A stretch of DNA of 64,000 nt, from the NCBI RefSeq assembly GCF_022678485.1, contig NZ_JALBYP010000021.1, positions 1-64,000 on the forward strand, in the 5' to 3' direction. Below are positions 28,887 through 36,638 of the stretch, in pieces (position 1 is the first letter of the stretch; each line of letters begins with the position of its first letter). This DNA comes from Aliiroseovarius sediminis. GTDB lineage: Bacteria; Pseudomonadota; Alphaproteobacteria; Rhodobacterales; Rhodobacteraceae. The notes under the pieces are model-generated. The model was not told where the DNA came from, ran no database searches, and saw only the letters and a list, made by a program, of their open reading frames with translations. The position numbers and the translations under genes are program-made.

Positions 28887-30425
28887 TTATTGTGGCAGGT
28901 GGATGTTGAACGCGGCCCGAATCTGCGCATCAATTTGGGGATCAAACAGGGCGCTGGATGACCCCGACAGAATTTGCTCTTTGCGCGCGATGGCGTTCTT
29001 CAAAAGATCCGGTTTGCCGATCTCTTCCCATGCCTTGGGCGATGTCCGGTCGCCGAGCGCGGGATAGATATATTCTGTTTGCATCAGCGAAAGTGTCTGA
29101 TCTGACCCAAGGTAATGCCCCGGACCGTCCAGACAAACCGCGCGCATGACGTCCAGGTTCACGCTGTCTTCGGACACGTCGATCCCGCGCACGCAGCGCA
29201 GGGCTTGGCCGATCAGGTCGTCGCCAAGGATCAGGCTTTCAAGGCAGAATCCCAGAAGCGACGCGTGCATCCCTGCGGCCTCATACACCATGTTCAGCCC
29301 CGACAGACCCGCCAGTACGTTCGAGCACATCTGCTCCCACCCCGCCTGCATGTCGGGCAGTTTGGCGTCGGCAATGCCTGCCGCCGCCCCTCCGGGCAGG
29401 CCATAGAAGGCGTGCATCTGCGCGCAACCCGCGGTCAAAAGTGCCTGCTCGCCGGACCCGCCTGACATGGCGCCTGTGCGCAGGTCGGATACGAAAGGCC
29501 ATGTGCCGAAAACCGCCGGATGGCCCGGTTTGATCGCGTTGACATAAACGACGCCCGCCAGACATTCCGCGACCGCCTGTACAATCGCACCGGCAATCGG
29601 GGCAGGGGCCGTGGCACCGGCTTGACCGGCAGACAGCAAAAGCACAGGCATACCGGCGTCGATCACCTTCTCCATCACCTGACAGCTTTCGGTGGCGAAC
29701 TTCATCGGCGGCACAACAAAACAGTTCGAGTTCGAGATGAAGGGCCGTGCGCGCCATGCGTCTTCCCCCCCGGCGATCAGGTGAATCAGGCCCATGCAAT
29801 CATCAACGAAGCCGGGCTCGGTGAACGAAGTGCCAACATGCTTGGTGGTGCCAGAACAGCAGGCATAGATCGTGTTCAGATCCAATTCGCGATTGTCAGC
29901 AATATCGCGGCACACCATAGGGCGTTGCAGGAAATGAATGTTGTCGAGCTGATCAACAATTCGCGCCGCGTCAAACAAGTCCTGCACGGTGCTTTCGCGG
30001 TAATTGCGTCCTTCAACATCAACCACATGCACCGCCGCGCCTGCCGTGCCGTAATGCACGCGATTGCCCGACAGGGTCAGATCGTGCATTGGGTTACGCC
30101 CGTGCAGGGTGATGGATTTGGCGGCCATCGCTAACATATCCTCGACCAACGCACGCGGGAAGCGCAGGCGCCCGTCGTCACCCAGAATGGCGCCCGCGCG
30201 GGTCATATGCTCGACGCCCGACGGCGGGGCGTCGGCCAACCCGATCTGTTCCAGCGCGTCCAGTGCGGCATGGTGGATACGCGCGATGCCGTCGGGAGTG
30301 AGGGGCTGAAACGTGCCGCCCTGCATTCCCGCCCGAACGGGGCGGAGTTCACGGGCAAGGGGGGCGGCGCGCAGGGCCGTGCGGGCAGCGCGGCCACCGG
30401 AACGGCGGGCAGGCATATGTGTCAT
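28887..30425 (-). CDS. MttB-family (trimethylamine methyltransferase-like) protein, non-pyrrolysine
   Basis: A 512-residue member of the MttB superfamily, whose members move a methyl group from a quaternary or tertiary amine to a corrinoid protein. The frame has no internal amber codon, so there is no pyrrolysine; such homologues (for example MtgB) act on glycine betaine or related compounds. The basic N-terminus (RRSGGRAARTALRAAPLA) and segments NSNCFVVPPMKFATESCQV (about 240) and AGQAGATAPAPIAGAIVQAV are typical. I start it at the ATG at 30425; the longer frame to 30626 overlaps a better small ORF. No corrinoid-protein gene is adjacent. Methylamine use is also suggested by soxBDAG 20 kb away. 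Confidence 0.85.
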   Translation of the reverse strand: MTHMPARRSGGRAARTALRAAPLARELRPVRAGMQGGTFQPLTPDGIARIHHAALDALEQIGLADAPPSGVEHMTRAGAILGDDGRLRFPRALVEDMLAMAAKSITLHGRNPMHDLTLSGNRVHYGTAGAAVHVVDVEGRNYRESTVQDLFDAARIVDQLDNIHFLQRPMVCRDIADNRELDLNTIYACCSGTTKHVGTSFTEPGFVDDCMGLIHLIAGGEDAWRARPFISNSNCFVVPPMKFATESCQVMEKVIDAGMPVLLLSAGQAGATAPAPIAGAIVQAVAECLAGVVYVNAIKPGHPAVFGTWPFVSDLRTGAMSGGSGEQALLTAGCAQMHAFYGLPGGAAAGIADAKLPDMQAGWEQMCSNVLAGLSGLNMVYEAAGMHASLLGFCLESLILGDDLIGQALRCVRGIDVSEDSVNLDVMRAVCLDGPGHYLGSDQTLSLMQTEYIYPALGDRTSPKAWEEIGKPDLLKNAIARKEQILSGSSSALFDPQIDAQIRAAFNIHLPQ

Positions 30426-30475
30426 TGTTTTAATCCTGAGGTTGTTGTGGCGCTTGGGTGAAGGCAAAATTGCCC

Positions 30476-30559
30476 TCAGGGTCGGCCGCGTGCGGCACGG
30501 CCGCGTTCGGCGCCGATGGTGCGCACAACAATCGAAACAAGCCAGTCCAACCTGTTCAT
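30476..30559 (-). CDS. 27-codon small ORF before the MttB-family gene
   Basis: ATG at 30559, TGA at 30476-30478. The product begins MNRLDWLVSIVVRTIGAERG and ends in an Arg-rich tail (RAARGRP). It has the best Shine-Dalgarno in the neighbourhood: AGGAGGACGGAA directly before the ATG. A short hydrophobic helix followed by basic residues could be a leader peptide or a small membrane-associated protein. It ends 50 bases before the MttB-family start. No database evidence is available to me. Confidence 0.5.
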   Translation of the reverse strand: MNRLDWLVSIVVRTIGAERGRAARGRP

Positions 30560-30644
30560 TTCCGTCCTCCTGCCCATCAGCATAGAGCGTCGGGATACGA
30601 CAGGTCTGTTCTGTTTGCGGCATCAAGGCCGGCTAAAATGGCCG

Positions 30645-31286
30645 TTAAGTGCCTACAACCATCACCACAGCGGCATAATGCGCAGCAGCGCCCAGCAACA
30701 CATGCACATGCCAGATCGCGCGGTTGAAAGGCAGATGATCGCGCAGATGGAAGATAGTGCCCAGCGTAAACAGAAGCCCGCCACCCACCAGCAATACCAG
30801 GATCGCAGGGCTGAACGTCGCGATCAGTGGGCCGATCATCAGAACGGCCATCCAACCTTGCATAAGCGTCAGCATGAATCCCAGCCGGTCAAACCGCCCG
30901 AAGAAAAACAGCTTCAGCGCCACGCCGATGATTGCCAGCGTCCAGGCCGCCGCAGCCAGCGCCAAGCCATTGGTGCCCCCGATCCCGATCAGCGCGATGG
31001 GCGTATAGGTGCCCGCGATCATCAGATAAATGGCCGCGTGGTCAAATCGGCGCAGCACTTGGCGTGCCGATCTGTGCAGCGTCATGTTATAGGCTGCAGA
31101 CAGCGTGAAACTGGCAATCAAGCCCGCCCCATAGGCCAGCATGGGCGGCAGTCGGCCCATCGGTTCAACCCCCATCGACCAATAGATCAACGTAACCGAT
31201 CCGATAACTGCCGCGATTACCCCCAGACCGTGAACGACGCCGTCGGCGACGTATTCGTGATATGTAAAGTCCTTCCCGAACTCCAT
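30645..31286 (-). CDS. Hemolysin III-family (PAQR-like) membrane protein
   Basis: A 213-residue inner-membrane protein with seven predicted hydrophobic segments, related to YqfA/hemolysin III and eukaryotic PAQR receptors. The motif HEYVADGVVHGLG (about 10-22) and SAAYNMTLHRSARQVLRRFD (about 66-85) carry the conserved Ser, His and Asp; IWHVHVLLGAAAHY near the C-terminus has the His pair expected to bind metal. I chose the ATG at 31286 with AAGGGGAA before it, not the in-frame ATG at 31388. Physiological role unknown; haemolysis is not established for most members. Confidence 0.88.
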   Translation of the reverse strand: MEFGKDFTYHEYVADGVVHGLGVIAAVIGSVTLIYWSMGVEPMGRLPPMLAYGAGLIASFTLSAAYNMTLHRSARQVLRRFDHAAIYLMIAGTYTPIALIGIGGTNGLALAAAAWTLAIIGVALKLFFFGRFDRLGFMLTLMQGWMAVLMIGPLIATFSPAILVLLVGGGLLFTLGTIFHLRDHLPFNRAIWHVHVLLGAAAHYAAVVMVVGT

Positions 31287-31430
31287 TGGATTCCCCTTTC
31301 GTCTATCAAATAGATAAGAACCAAAGTGGGCGCCGGCATGCCGATATGCGGTAAATTTAATGTCCGCCACATAAGACACGACCCACAACCATAATACATG
31401 AAAACACGGAAATGTAAAGATTTCCTGCAG

Positions 31431-32828
31431 TTACGTGTCTTGTGCCAGCTCTTGAAGAACTTGGGGGATCATCATCACGTCTTCGCGGGTGCATGAAAAC
31501 TGCCCAACCGAGACGCGGATGATAAACTGCCCCGCGTGGTCGGTCTGGGTCAGATAGATCCGCCCGTCGCGGTTGACCCGGTCCAACAGCGTGGCGGTGC
31601 GCGCATCGTCCTGAAAGCGGAAGGTGAAAAGCGCAAGTATGGGCGGCGTTGTGATCTGAAAACCGGGCAGGGCGGCGATGGCGTCCGCAGCCTCGTTCGC
31701 CCAGGCGACATGGTTGCGGATGCGGGCGCGCAGACCCGTCAGCCCCTCGGATCGCAGCAGGAACCACAGTTTTAACGCCCGGAACCGGCGGCCAAGGGGC
31801 AGGGTCCATTCGTTGTAATTCACCACGTCATCCGCGCCTTGGGTCTTGAGGTAATCCGGGCGCAACCCCATGGCGCCGATCTGGGGCGCGGGGTCACGCA
31901 GGAATTGAACGGCACAGTCAAACTGAGCGCCCAGCCATTTGTGGGGGTTGAACACGATGCTGTCGGCGGCCTCGATCCCGGCCCAAAGCGTTCGGAATTC
32001 GTCGCAGATCATGGCAGACCCCGCCCAAGCGGCGTCGACATGGACAGTCAGACCGTGTTGGTGCGCCACATCAATGCAGGCCGCAATGTCATCGCACGCC
32101 CCGATCGAGGTGCCACCGACGCACAGGACCACGCCTGCCGGTTTCATGCCCGCTGCAATATCTGCCCGGATCAGTGCGTCCAGCGCGTCGGCATCCATCG
32201 ACCATGTCGGATGGTCGGGGATGGTCGGCACTTTCACAAGATTATCTTGCCCGATGCCTGACAGACGCACCGCCTTGTCGATGCTGGAATGCGTCTGTGC
32301 GCTGGCATAAATCCGCAGAGTGGGTGCGCCAGACAAGCCCTTGGTGATACCTTCATGTCCCAAAGCAAGCTCTCGCATCGTGGTGACAGCGCAGAAGGTC
32401 GCGGTGGTGGCCGTGTCGTGAATCGTGCCGGTCAGATCATCCGGCAGCCCCATCGCGTCGCGCAGCCAACGGATGACAAGTTCTTCCATCTCGTTTGCCG
32501 CCGGAGCTGTTTGCCAAAGCATCGCTTGCGCGGACATCGCATTGGCCAATTGCTCGGCCAGCATCGAGGCGGGCGCGGCATTGGCTGGGAAATACGCAAA
32601 GAAACGCGGGTGCTGCCAGTGGGTCATGGCGTCGGGCACCAGCCGCGTGAAGTCGTCGAAGATCGCCTCGATCTGTTCGGGTTGCTCGGGCACGGGCGCG
32701 TCGATCTTGGCCAGAAAATCGCCCGGTGTGATATCGGGGCGCACCGGGCGGTCGCGCAGTCCTGCGTGATAATCGCGCGCCCAGTCAGCGGCGCGCTTCT
32801 GCCACTCGGCCAGTTGATCGTGATTCAT
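31431..32828 (-). CDS. PLP-dependent group II decarboxylase (aromatic-amino-acid decarboxylase-like)
   Basis: A 465-residue pyridoxal-phosphate enzyme. The PLP-lysine motif is NPHKWLGAQFDC (about 293-304), with VDAAWAGSAM (about 262-271) supplying the ring-contacting Asp. HPRFFAYFPANAAPASMLAE (about 72-91) matches the substrate-pocket loop of aromatic L-amino-acid decarboxylases. The likely substrates are tryptophan, tyrosine, phenylalanine or DOPA, but annotation within group II is difficult. It is followed 144 bases later by the hemolysin III gene and preceded 24 bases upstream by tpiA on the same strand. Confidence 0.87.
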   Translation of the reverse strand: MNHDQLAEWQKRAADWARDYHAGLRDRPVRPDITPGDFLAKIDAPVPEQPEQIEAIFDDFTRLVPDAMTHWQHPRFFAYFPANAAPASMLAEQLANAMSAQAMLWQTAPAANEMEELVIRWLRDAMGLPDDLTGTIHDTATTATFCAVTTMRELALGHEGITKGLSGAPTLRIYASAQTHSSIDKAVRLSGIGQDNLVKVPTIPDHPTWSMDADALDALIRADIAAGMKPAGVVLCVGGTSIGACDDIAACIDVAHQHGLTVHVDAAWAGSAMICDEFRTLWAGIEAADSIVFNPHKWLGAQFDCAVQFLRDPAPQIGAMGLRPDYLKTQGADDVVNYNEWTLPLGRRFRALKLWFLLRSEGLTGLRARIRNHVAWANEAADAIAALPGFQITTPPILALFTFRFQDDARTATLLDRVNRDGRIYLTQTDHAGQFIIRVSVGQFSCTREDVMMIPQVLQELAQDT

Positions 32829-32852
32829 TGCAGGCTCCGTTCGGCTTGGCGG

Positions 32853-33602
32853 TCAGGCGTTGTCTAAGGCCGTGACGATGGGCGAGAAATCGGCTGCCGA
32901 CAGGCTGGCCCCGCCCACCAATGCGCCATCCACGTTGGATACGTCAAAGATATCGGCCGCATTCGACGGCTTCACCGAGCCACCGTAAAGGATTCGCGTC
33001 GACAGGCCGACCCCTTCGCCGAACCGACGTACAAGACGCAAACGGATAAAATCATGCACCTCGCCGATCTGATCCAGCGTCGGCACCTTCCCGGTGCCAA
33101 TCGCCCAGATCGGTTCATAAGCCACGACAAGGTTTTCGCCCGTCACCACATCGGGAATCGAGCCCGCCATCTGCCCACCGATGATATCCAGCGTGTTGCG
33201 GGCGTCGCGTTCGGCAAGGCTTTCGCCCACGCACACGATCACTTTCAGCCCCGCGCCCAGGGCCGCAACAACCTTTTCGCGCACATCAGCGTCGCTTTCC
33301 TCGTAATCTTCGCGCCGCTCAGAGTGCCCCAGAATGACATGGCTGGCCCCCGCATCAGCCAGCATTTGCGCCGAGATGTCGCCGGTATGTGCGCCCGTTG
33401 CGTTCGGGTGGCAGTCCTGCCCGCCAATGGCGATCTGTTCGGGGGCGGTTTTGGCGGCACGGTCGATCAGGGTGGCGGGAGGACAAATCAAAATGTCACA
33501 ATTGGGGTTTGGATGCGCCTCTGCCAGCGATTTAAGCTCCTTCAAGCTTGCGCTGGTTCCGTTCATCTTCCAATTGCCTGCTGCCAATTTGCGCCGCGTC
33601 AT
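32853..33602 (-). CDS. tpiA: Triosephosphate isomerase
   Basis: Interconverts dihydroxyacetone phosphate and glyceraldehyde 3-phosphate. The 249-residue protein has AAGNWKMNG (about 6-14, with the active-site Lys), ILGHSERRE (His, about 93-101), [16 protein letters not shown] (Glu and loop 6, about 162-177) and [10 protein letters not shown] (about 207-216). The ATG at 33602 gives [11 protein letters not shown], the family start; the frame remains open 18 codons further. It follows AAGGAGAG. Confidence 0.96.
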   Translation of the reverse strand: MTRRKLAAGNWKMNGTSASLKELKSLAEAHPNPNCDILICPPATLIDRAAKTAPEQIAIGGQDCHPNATGAHTGDISAQMLADAGASHVILGHSERREDYEESDADVREKVVAALGAGLKVIVCVGESLAERDARNTLDIIGGQMAGSIPDVVTGENLVVAYEPIWAIGTGKVPTLDQIGEVHDFIRLRLVRRFGEGVGLSTRILYGGSVKPSNAADIFDVSNVDGALVGGASLSAADFSPIVTALDNA

Positions 33603-33652
33603 CCGATCTCTCCTTATTGATAATTGAGTTGTCGGATGCAGGGCGCAGGGCG

Positions 33653-33870
33653 TCAAGCCCCGGTGATGGGTGCGTCAAAAAACGTATGGTCTTTGGAACA
33701 AATTTCTAGGAACGTTCAGGCTTGCACATCCAACGCTCGCAACACCCAGTCGGGCTCGCCCAATGCGGCCTTGGCAAGGTCCAATAGGCCTATCCTGTCG
33801 CGATACGTCAGGGGCGCGAGCCCGTCAAACAGCTTTTGACAATGACAATAACCGCGTCGGTGACCGCCAT
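33653..33870 (-). pseudogene. Small gene broken by a frameshift (and perhaps a nonsense codon)
   Basis: An ATG at 33870, five bases after the A-type carrier stop, opens MAVTDAVIVIVK and then runs out of frame at a run of four A residues (plus strand T at 33834-33837). Adding one base restores a 51-codon frame, continuing KLFDGLAPLTYRDRIGL and LAKAALGEPDWVLRALDVQA to a TGA at 33716-33718. The same frame stays open for 20 more codons (ending [13 protein letters not shown]) to a TGA at 33653. I do not recognise the family. Alternatives are a sequencing error at the A run or programmed frameshifting. Confidence 0.45.
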
Positions 33871-33875
33871 CAGGC

Positions 33876-34244
33876 CTACGACTGCTCTGTGGTCAGCGCG
33901 TCGTCGAACTTGATCGATTCGCCACAGCCACAGGCTTCGCTGACATTGGGGTTGCGGAATTTAAACCCGGCCTCAAGCAGTGCGACTTCATAGTCGATTT
34001 CGGTCCCGAACAGGAACATCTGGGCCATAGGGGCGATAATGACGCAAGCATCGTTTTGTTCGACCACCTCATCATTGGGGTCAACTTCGTCCACGTAATC
34101 CATGGTGTATTCCATGCCTGCGCAGCCGCCTTTCTTGACCCCGATGCGCAGGCCCTTGTGACCACCGGATGCCATCAATTTGGCGATCTGGGCCTCGGCT
34201 GTTTTCGTCATGGTAATCGGTGATTTGCCGGGAATGCCAAACAT
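33876..34244 (-). CDS. HesB/IscA-family Fe-S assembly carrier
   Basis: A 122-residue A-type Fe-S carrier, probably the SufA/IscA of this cell. The ligand cysteines are in KKGGCAGMEYTMDY (about 38-51) and SEACGCGESIKF (about 102-113). The start is decided by an excellent ribosome site, AAGGAGGATCAA, directly before the ATG at 34244 (MFGIPGKSP); an upstream in-frame Met at 34259 lies in that site. It follows the sufT-like gene on the same strand. It differs from the ErpA at 10981-11310. Confidence 0.92.
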   Translation of the reverse strand: MFGIPGKSPITMTKTAEAQIAKLMASGGHKGLRIGVKKGGCAGMEYTMDYVDEVDPNDEVVEQNDACVIIAPMAQMFLFGTEIDYEVALLEAGFKFRNPNVSEACGCGESIKFDDALTTEQS

Positions 34245-34312
34245 TTGATCCTCCTTCATCCCTAAGGGACGGCCATAGGGCCGACGCCGATGGGGTTAGG
34301 GTGCATCTGGGG

Positions 34313-34678
34313 TTACATGAACCCCAGTTCAAGGCGCGCTTCGTCTGACATCATCTCCATCCCCCAGGGTGGATCCCATGTCATCTCGACGTTCACATGC
34401 TTGATCCCTGCGACCGGTTCGATCGCCTCGACCAGCCAGCCTGGCATTTCGCCAGCAACCGGGCAGCCGGGTGCAGTCAGCGTCATAATAAGATCAACCT
34501 CGTTCTTGTTGTTGATCTCAATCGTATAAACCAGCCCGAGGTCATAAATATTGACCGGAATTTCCGGGTCATAGACCGTGCGACATGCCTCTACCACGTT
34601 GTCATACAGCGGGTGATTGACGGAGGAGGGCTTGATCAGCGGTTCGCCTTCAAGTTTGTCGGTTGTGTTCATTGTCAT
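34313..34678 (-). CDS. sufT: MIP18/DUF59 protein, SufT-like
   Basis: A 121-residue MIP18-family protein that assists maturation of Fe-S proteins in SUF systems. The core shows VYDPEIPVNIYDLGLVY (about 35-51) and MTLTAPGCPVAGEMPGWL (about 65-82), with the conserved Cys in TAPGCP. The C-terminus contains MTWDPPWGMEMMSDEARLEL, as in SufT. It starts at 34678 (MTMNTTDK) or two codons later and is followed after 68 bases by the A-type carrier gene. The rest of a suf operon is not visible upstream, where the divergent small gene lies. Confidence 0.9.
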   Translation of the reverse strand: MTMNTTDKLEGEPLIKPSSVNHPLYDNVVEACRTVYDPEIPVNIYDLGLVYTIEINNKNEVDLIMTLTAPGCPVAGEMPGWLVEAIEPVAGIKHVNVEMTWDPPWGMEMMSDEARLELGFM

Positions 34679-34998
34679 AGCGCCATTGTCCTAAACCTGA
34701 GCGAACATATAGGGATTGAGACAGGCGAGGTCCAGAGGTCGCGCCGAAGAATCCGGCTCTTCCGGCTGCAACAAGACGGGCGCCAAGGCAGGTTTCTTCG
34801 GGCTAGTGTGAATGTGCCCGTTTCCTGAATGGCGATAAATTCAGGCAGGCGGCGACATTATCTCTCAATATCTTTCAATTGCCAAAAATCTAATTTTCAA
34901 TTGCCTACAATTCGCCACAAAATCGACCGGTTCACCTTGAAGTTTATCTTCAGATTGCTTTTCTCAGCAGTGGGAGGGCTTAACGAGGAGCCAGAACG
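34679..34998. other. Divergent gap between sufT and a small gene, no gene seen
   Basis: About 320 bases. The half near 34850-34960 is clearly AT-richer than the surroundings (runs such as CAATTGCCAAAAATC and TTTTCAATTGCC), as expected for promoter DNA serving either side. I find no convincing ORF, RNA gene or terminator. Confidence 0.4.
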
Positions 34999-35223
34999 GT
35001 GTTTTCGACGGAAAAGGGTGACAGTGAAACGATGACGGCGGTCGAGCATTTGGACCAGGCGGCGCGTATAGCGCAGGATGTTGCGTATGCGTTAGCGAAC
35101 CGGGTCGATAACACGACGCTGACCGAACTTATGCTGACCAGCCGCAAGTTGGAACGGCTGTCTGCGCGGGTTAATGCGGCTAATCTGGGAGGCGTCAAGG
35201 TTAACGCAGAACAAGACATCTGA
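34999..35223 (+). CDS. Small hypothetical protein
   Basis: A predicted 74-residue helical protein. The frame can start at a GTG at 34999 (after GAGGAG, spacing about eight) or at an ATG at 35032 (63 residues, MTAVEHLDQAARIAQDVAYA). It is rich in Ala, Leu, Arg and Asn with heptad-like leucines (TLTELMLTSRKLERLSARVN), suggesting a short coiled coil. It precedes tgt by 63 bases on the same strand. No family recognised. Confidence 0.5.
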   Translation: MFSTEKGDSETMTAVEHLDQAARIAQDVAYALANRVDNTTLTELMLTSRKLERLSARVNAANLGGVKVNAEQDI

Positions 35224-35286
35224 CCGCGCTGAACCTGTCTGCCGGGCGATGCTAAACCGCAGAAAGCCCTTGGCAATCGGGTCTAT

Positions 35287-36447
35287 ATGGGCCACATCAG
35301 CGCCATGCAAGACCAACGCCCCACACGCATCACTTTTTCCCTGAACGCAACGGACGGAAAGGCCCGCACCGGTGTCATCGACACGCCGCGCGGCCAAATC
35401 CGCACCCCGGCCTTTATGCCCGTGGGCACCGCAGCCACCGTGAAGGCCATGATGCCCGAAAGCGTGGCAGCCACAGGTGCCGACATTCTGCTGGGCAATA
35501 CCTATCATCTGATGCTGCGCCCGACGGCGGAACGGATCGACCGGCTGGGCGGGCTTCACAAGTTTATGAACTGGGACAAGCCGATCCTGACCGACTCGGG
35601 CGGGTTTCAGGTGATGAGCCTTGCTGGCCTGCGAAAATTAACCGAGCAGGGCGTGACCTTCAAATCGCATATCGACGGGTCAAAACACGAGCTGACACCG
35701 GAACGCTCGATGGAAATCCAGAAGCTTCTGGGGTCCGATATCGTGATGTGTTTCGACGAATGCCCCGCGCTGCCTGCTGACCGTGATCGCATCGCAGACA
35801 GTATGCGCCTGTCGATGCGCTGGGCGGCAAGGTCGAAAGAGGCATTCGGGGATCGCCCCGGCCATGCCCTGTTCGGCATCATGCAGGGTGGGCTGGAACG
35901 TGACTTTCGCGAAGAAAGCGCTGAAGCTCTGAAAGAGATCGGATTTGATGGCTATGCCGTTGGCGGGTTGGCGGTGGGTGAAGGGCAAGCAGCGATGTTC
36001 GATTGCCTTGATTTCGCACCCGGTTTTCTGCCTGAGGACAAGCCGCGCTATCTGATGGGTGTCGGCAAGCCCGATGATATCGTTGGCGCGGTCAAACGCG
36101 GCATAGACATGATGGACTGCGTGTTGCCTTCGCGGTCAGGGCGTACCGGGCAGGTGTTCACCCGTCACGGTGTTTTGAACATCAAGAACGCACGTCACCA
36201 AGACGACCCGCGCCCGCTGGATGAAAATTGCACCTGTCCAGCCTGCCGGAACTATTCGCGCGCATATCTGCACCATGTTTTTCGGGCGCAGGAAATGATA
36301 TCGGGCATGTTGTTGACGTGGCATAACCTGCATTATTTTCAGGAAATCATGCAGGGCATGCGTCATGCGATTGCGACCCACAGCTTTGCGGAATGGGAAG
36401 CCGGTTTCCACGCTGGCCGGGCGCAAGGGGATATCGAACCGCTTTGA
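35287..36447 (+). CDS. tgt: Queuine tRNA-ribosyltransferase (tRNA-guanine transglycosylase)
   Basis: Exchanges guanine-34 for preQ1 in tRNAs with GUN anticodons. In 386 residues it has [12 protein letters not shown] (about 39-50), [11 protein letters not shown] (about 100-110), the nucleophile-region segment [19 protein letters not shown] (about 278-296) and the zinc site [16 protein letters not shown] (about 316-331). The start may be 35287 ([10 protein letters not shown]) or the Met at 35305. The two tRNA-Asp genes in this window (anticodon GTC) are predicted substrates. Confidence 0.96.
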   Translation: MGHISAMQDQRPTRITFSLNATDGKARTGVIDTPRGQIRTPAFMPVGTAATVKAMMPESVAATGADILLGNTYHLMLRPTAERIDRLGGLHKFMNWDKPILTDSGGFQVMSLAGLRKLTEQGVTFKSHIDGSKHELTPERSMEIQKLLGSDIVMCFDECPALPADRDRIADSMRLSMRWAARSKEAFGDRPGHALFGIMQGGLERDFREESAEALKEIGFDGYAVGGLAVGEGQAAMFDCLDFAPGFLPEDKPRYLMGVGKPDDIVGAVKRGIDMMDCVLPSRSGRTGQVFTRHGVLNIKNARHQDDPRPLDENCTCPACRNYSRAYLHHVFRAQEMISGMLLTWHNLHYFQEIMQGMRHAIATHSFAEWEAGFHAGRAQGDIEPL

Positions 36448-36536
36448 CCGTATCGAAATGCGCCCGTGCCGAATGCCGGCCTGCTTTCCTCTTGTTGTCC
36501 CCGCGCGACCGGGGCAAACTGTCGGGTCAAAGCGGG

Positions 36537-36564
36537 TTGACGTTAAGCGACGCGAGCCCCATCT
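36537..36564 (+). promoter_or_regulatory. Probable heat-shock (RpoH) promoter of lon
   Basis: TTGACG at 36537-36542, 14 bases, then CCCCATCT at 36557-36564. The second block matches the sigma-32-type -10 consensus (CCCCATNT). It lies 75 bases upstream of the lon ATG, in a 191-base gap after tgt. lon is a classical heat-shock gene. A similar pair precedes sodB. Confidence 0.55.
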
Positions 36565-36638
36565 GACACCTTGAAGAGGAGGCGCCCCAGCTGCCGAACT
36601 ACAGGGGCAGGGCGCTTTGCCAAGAATAAGGAAATCCT

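Noticed and set aside
30426-30626. A 67-codon N-terminal extension of the MttB-family gene (ATG at 30626).
   Set aside because: The extension is Cys/Arg-rich and unlike the family; the ATG at 30425 gives the typical start, and the region instead holds a small ORF with a strong ribosome site in another frame.
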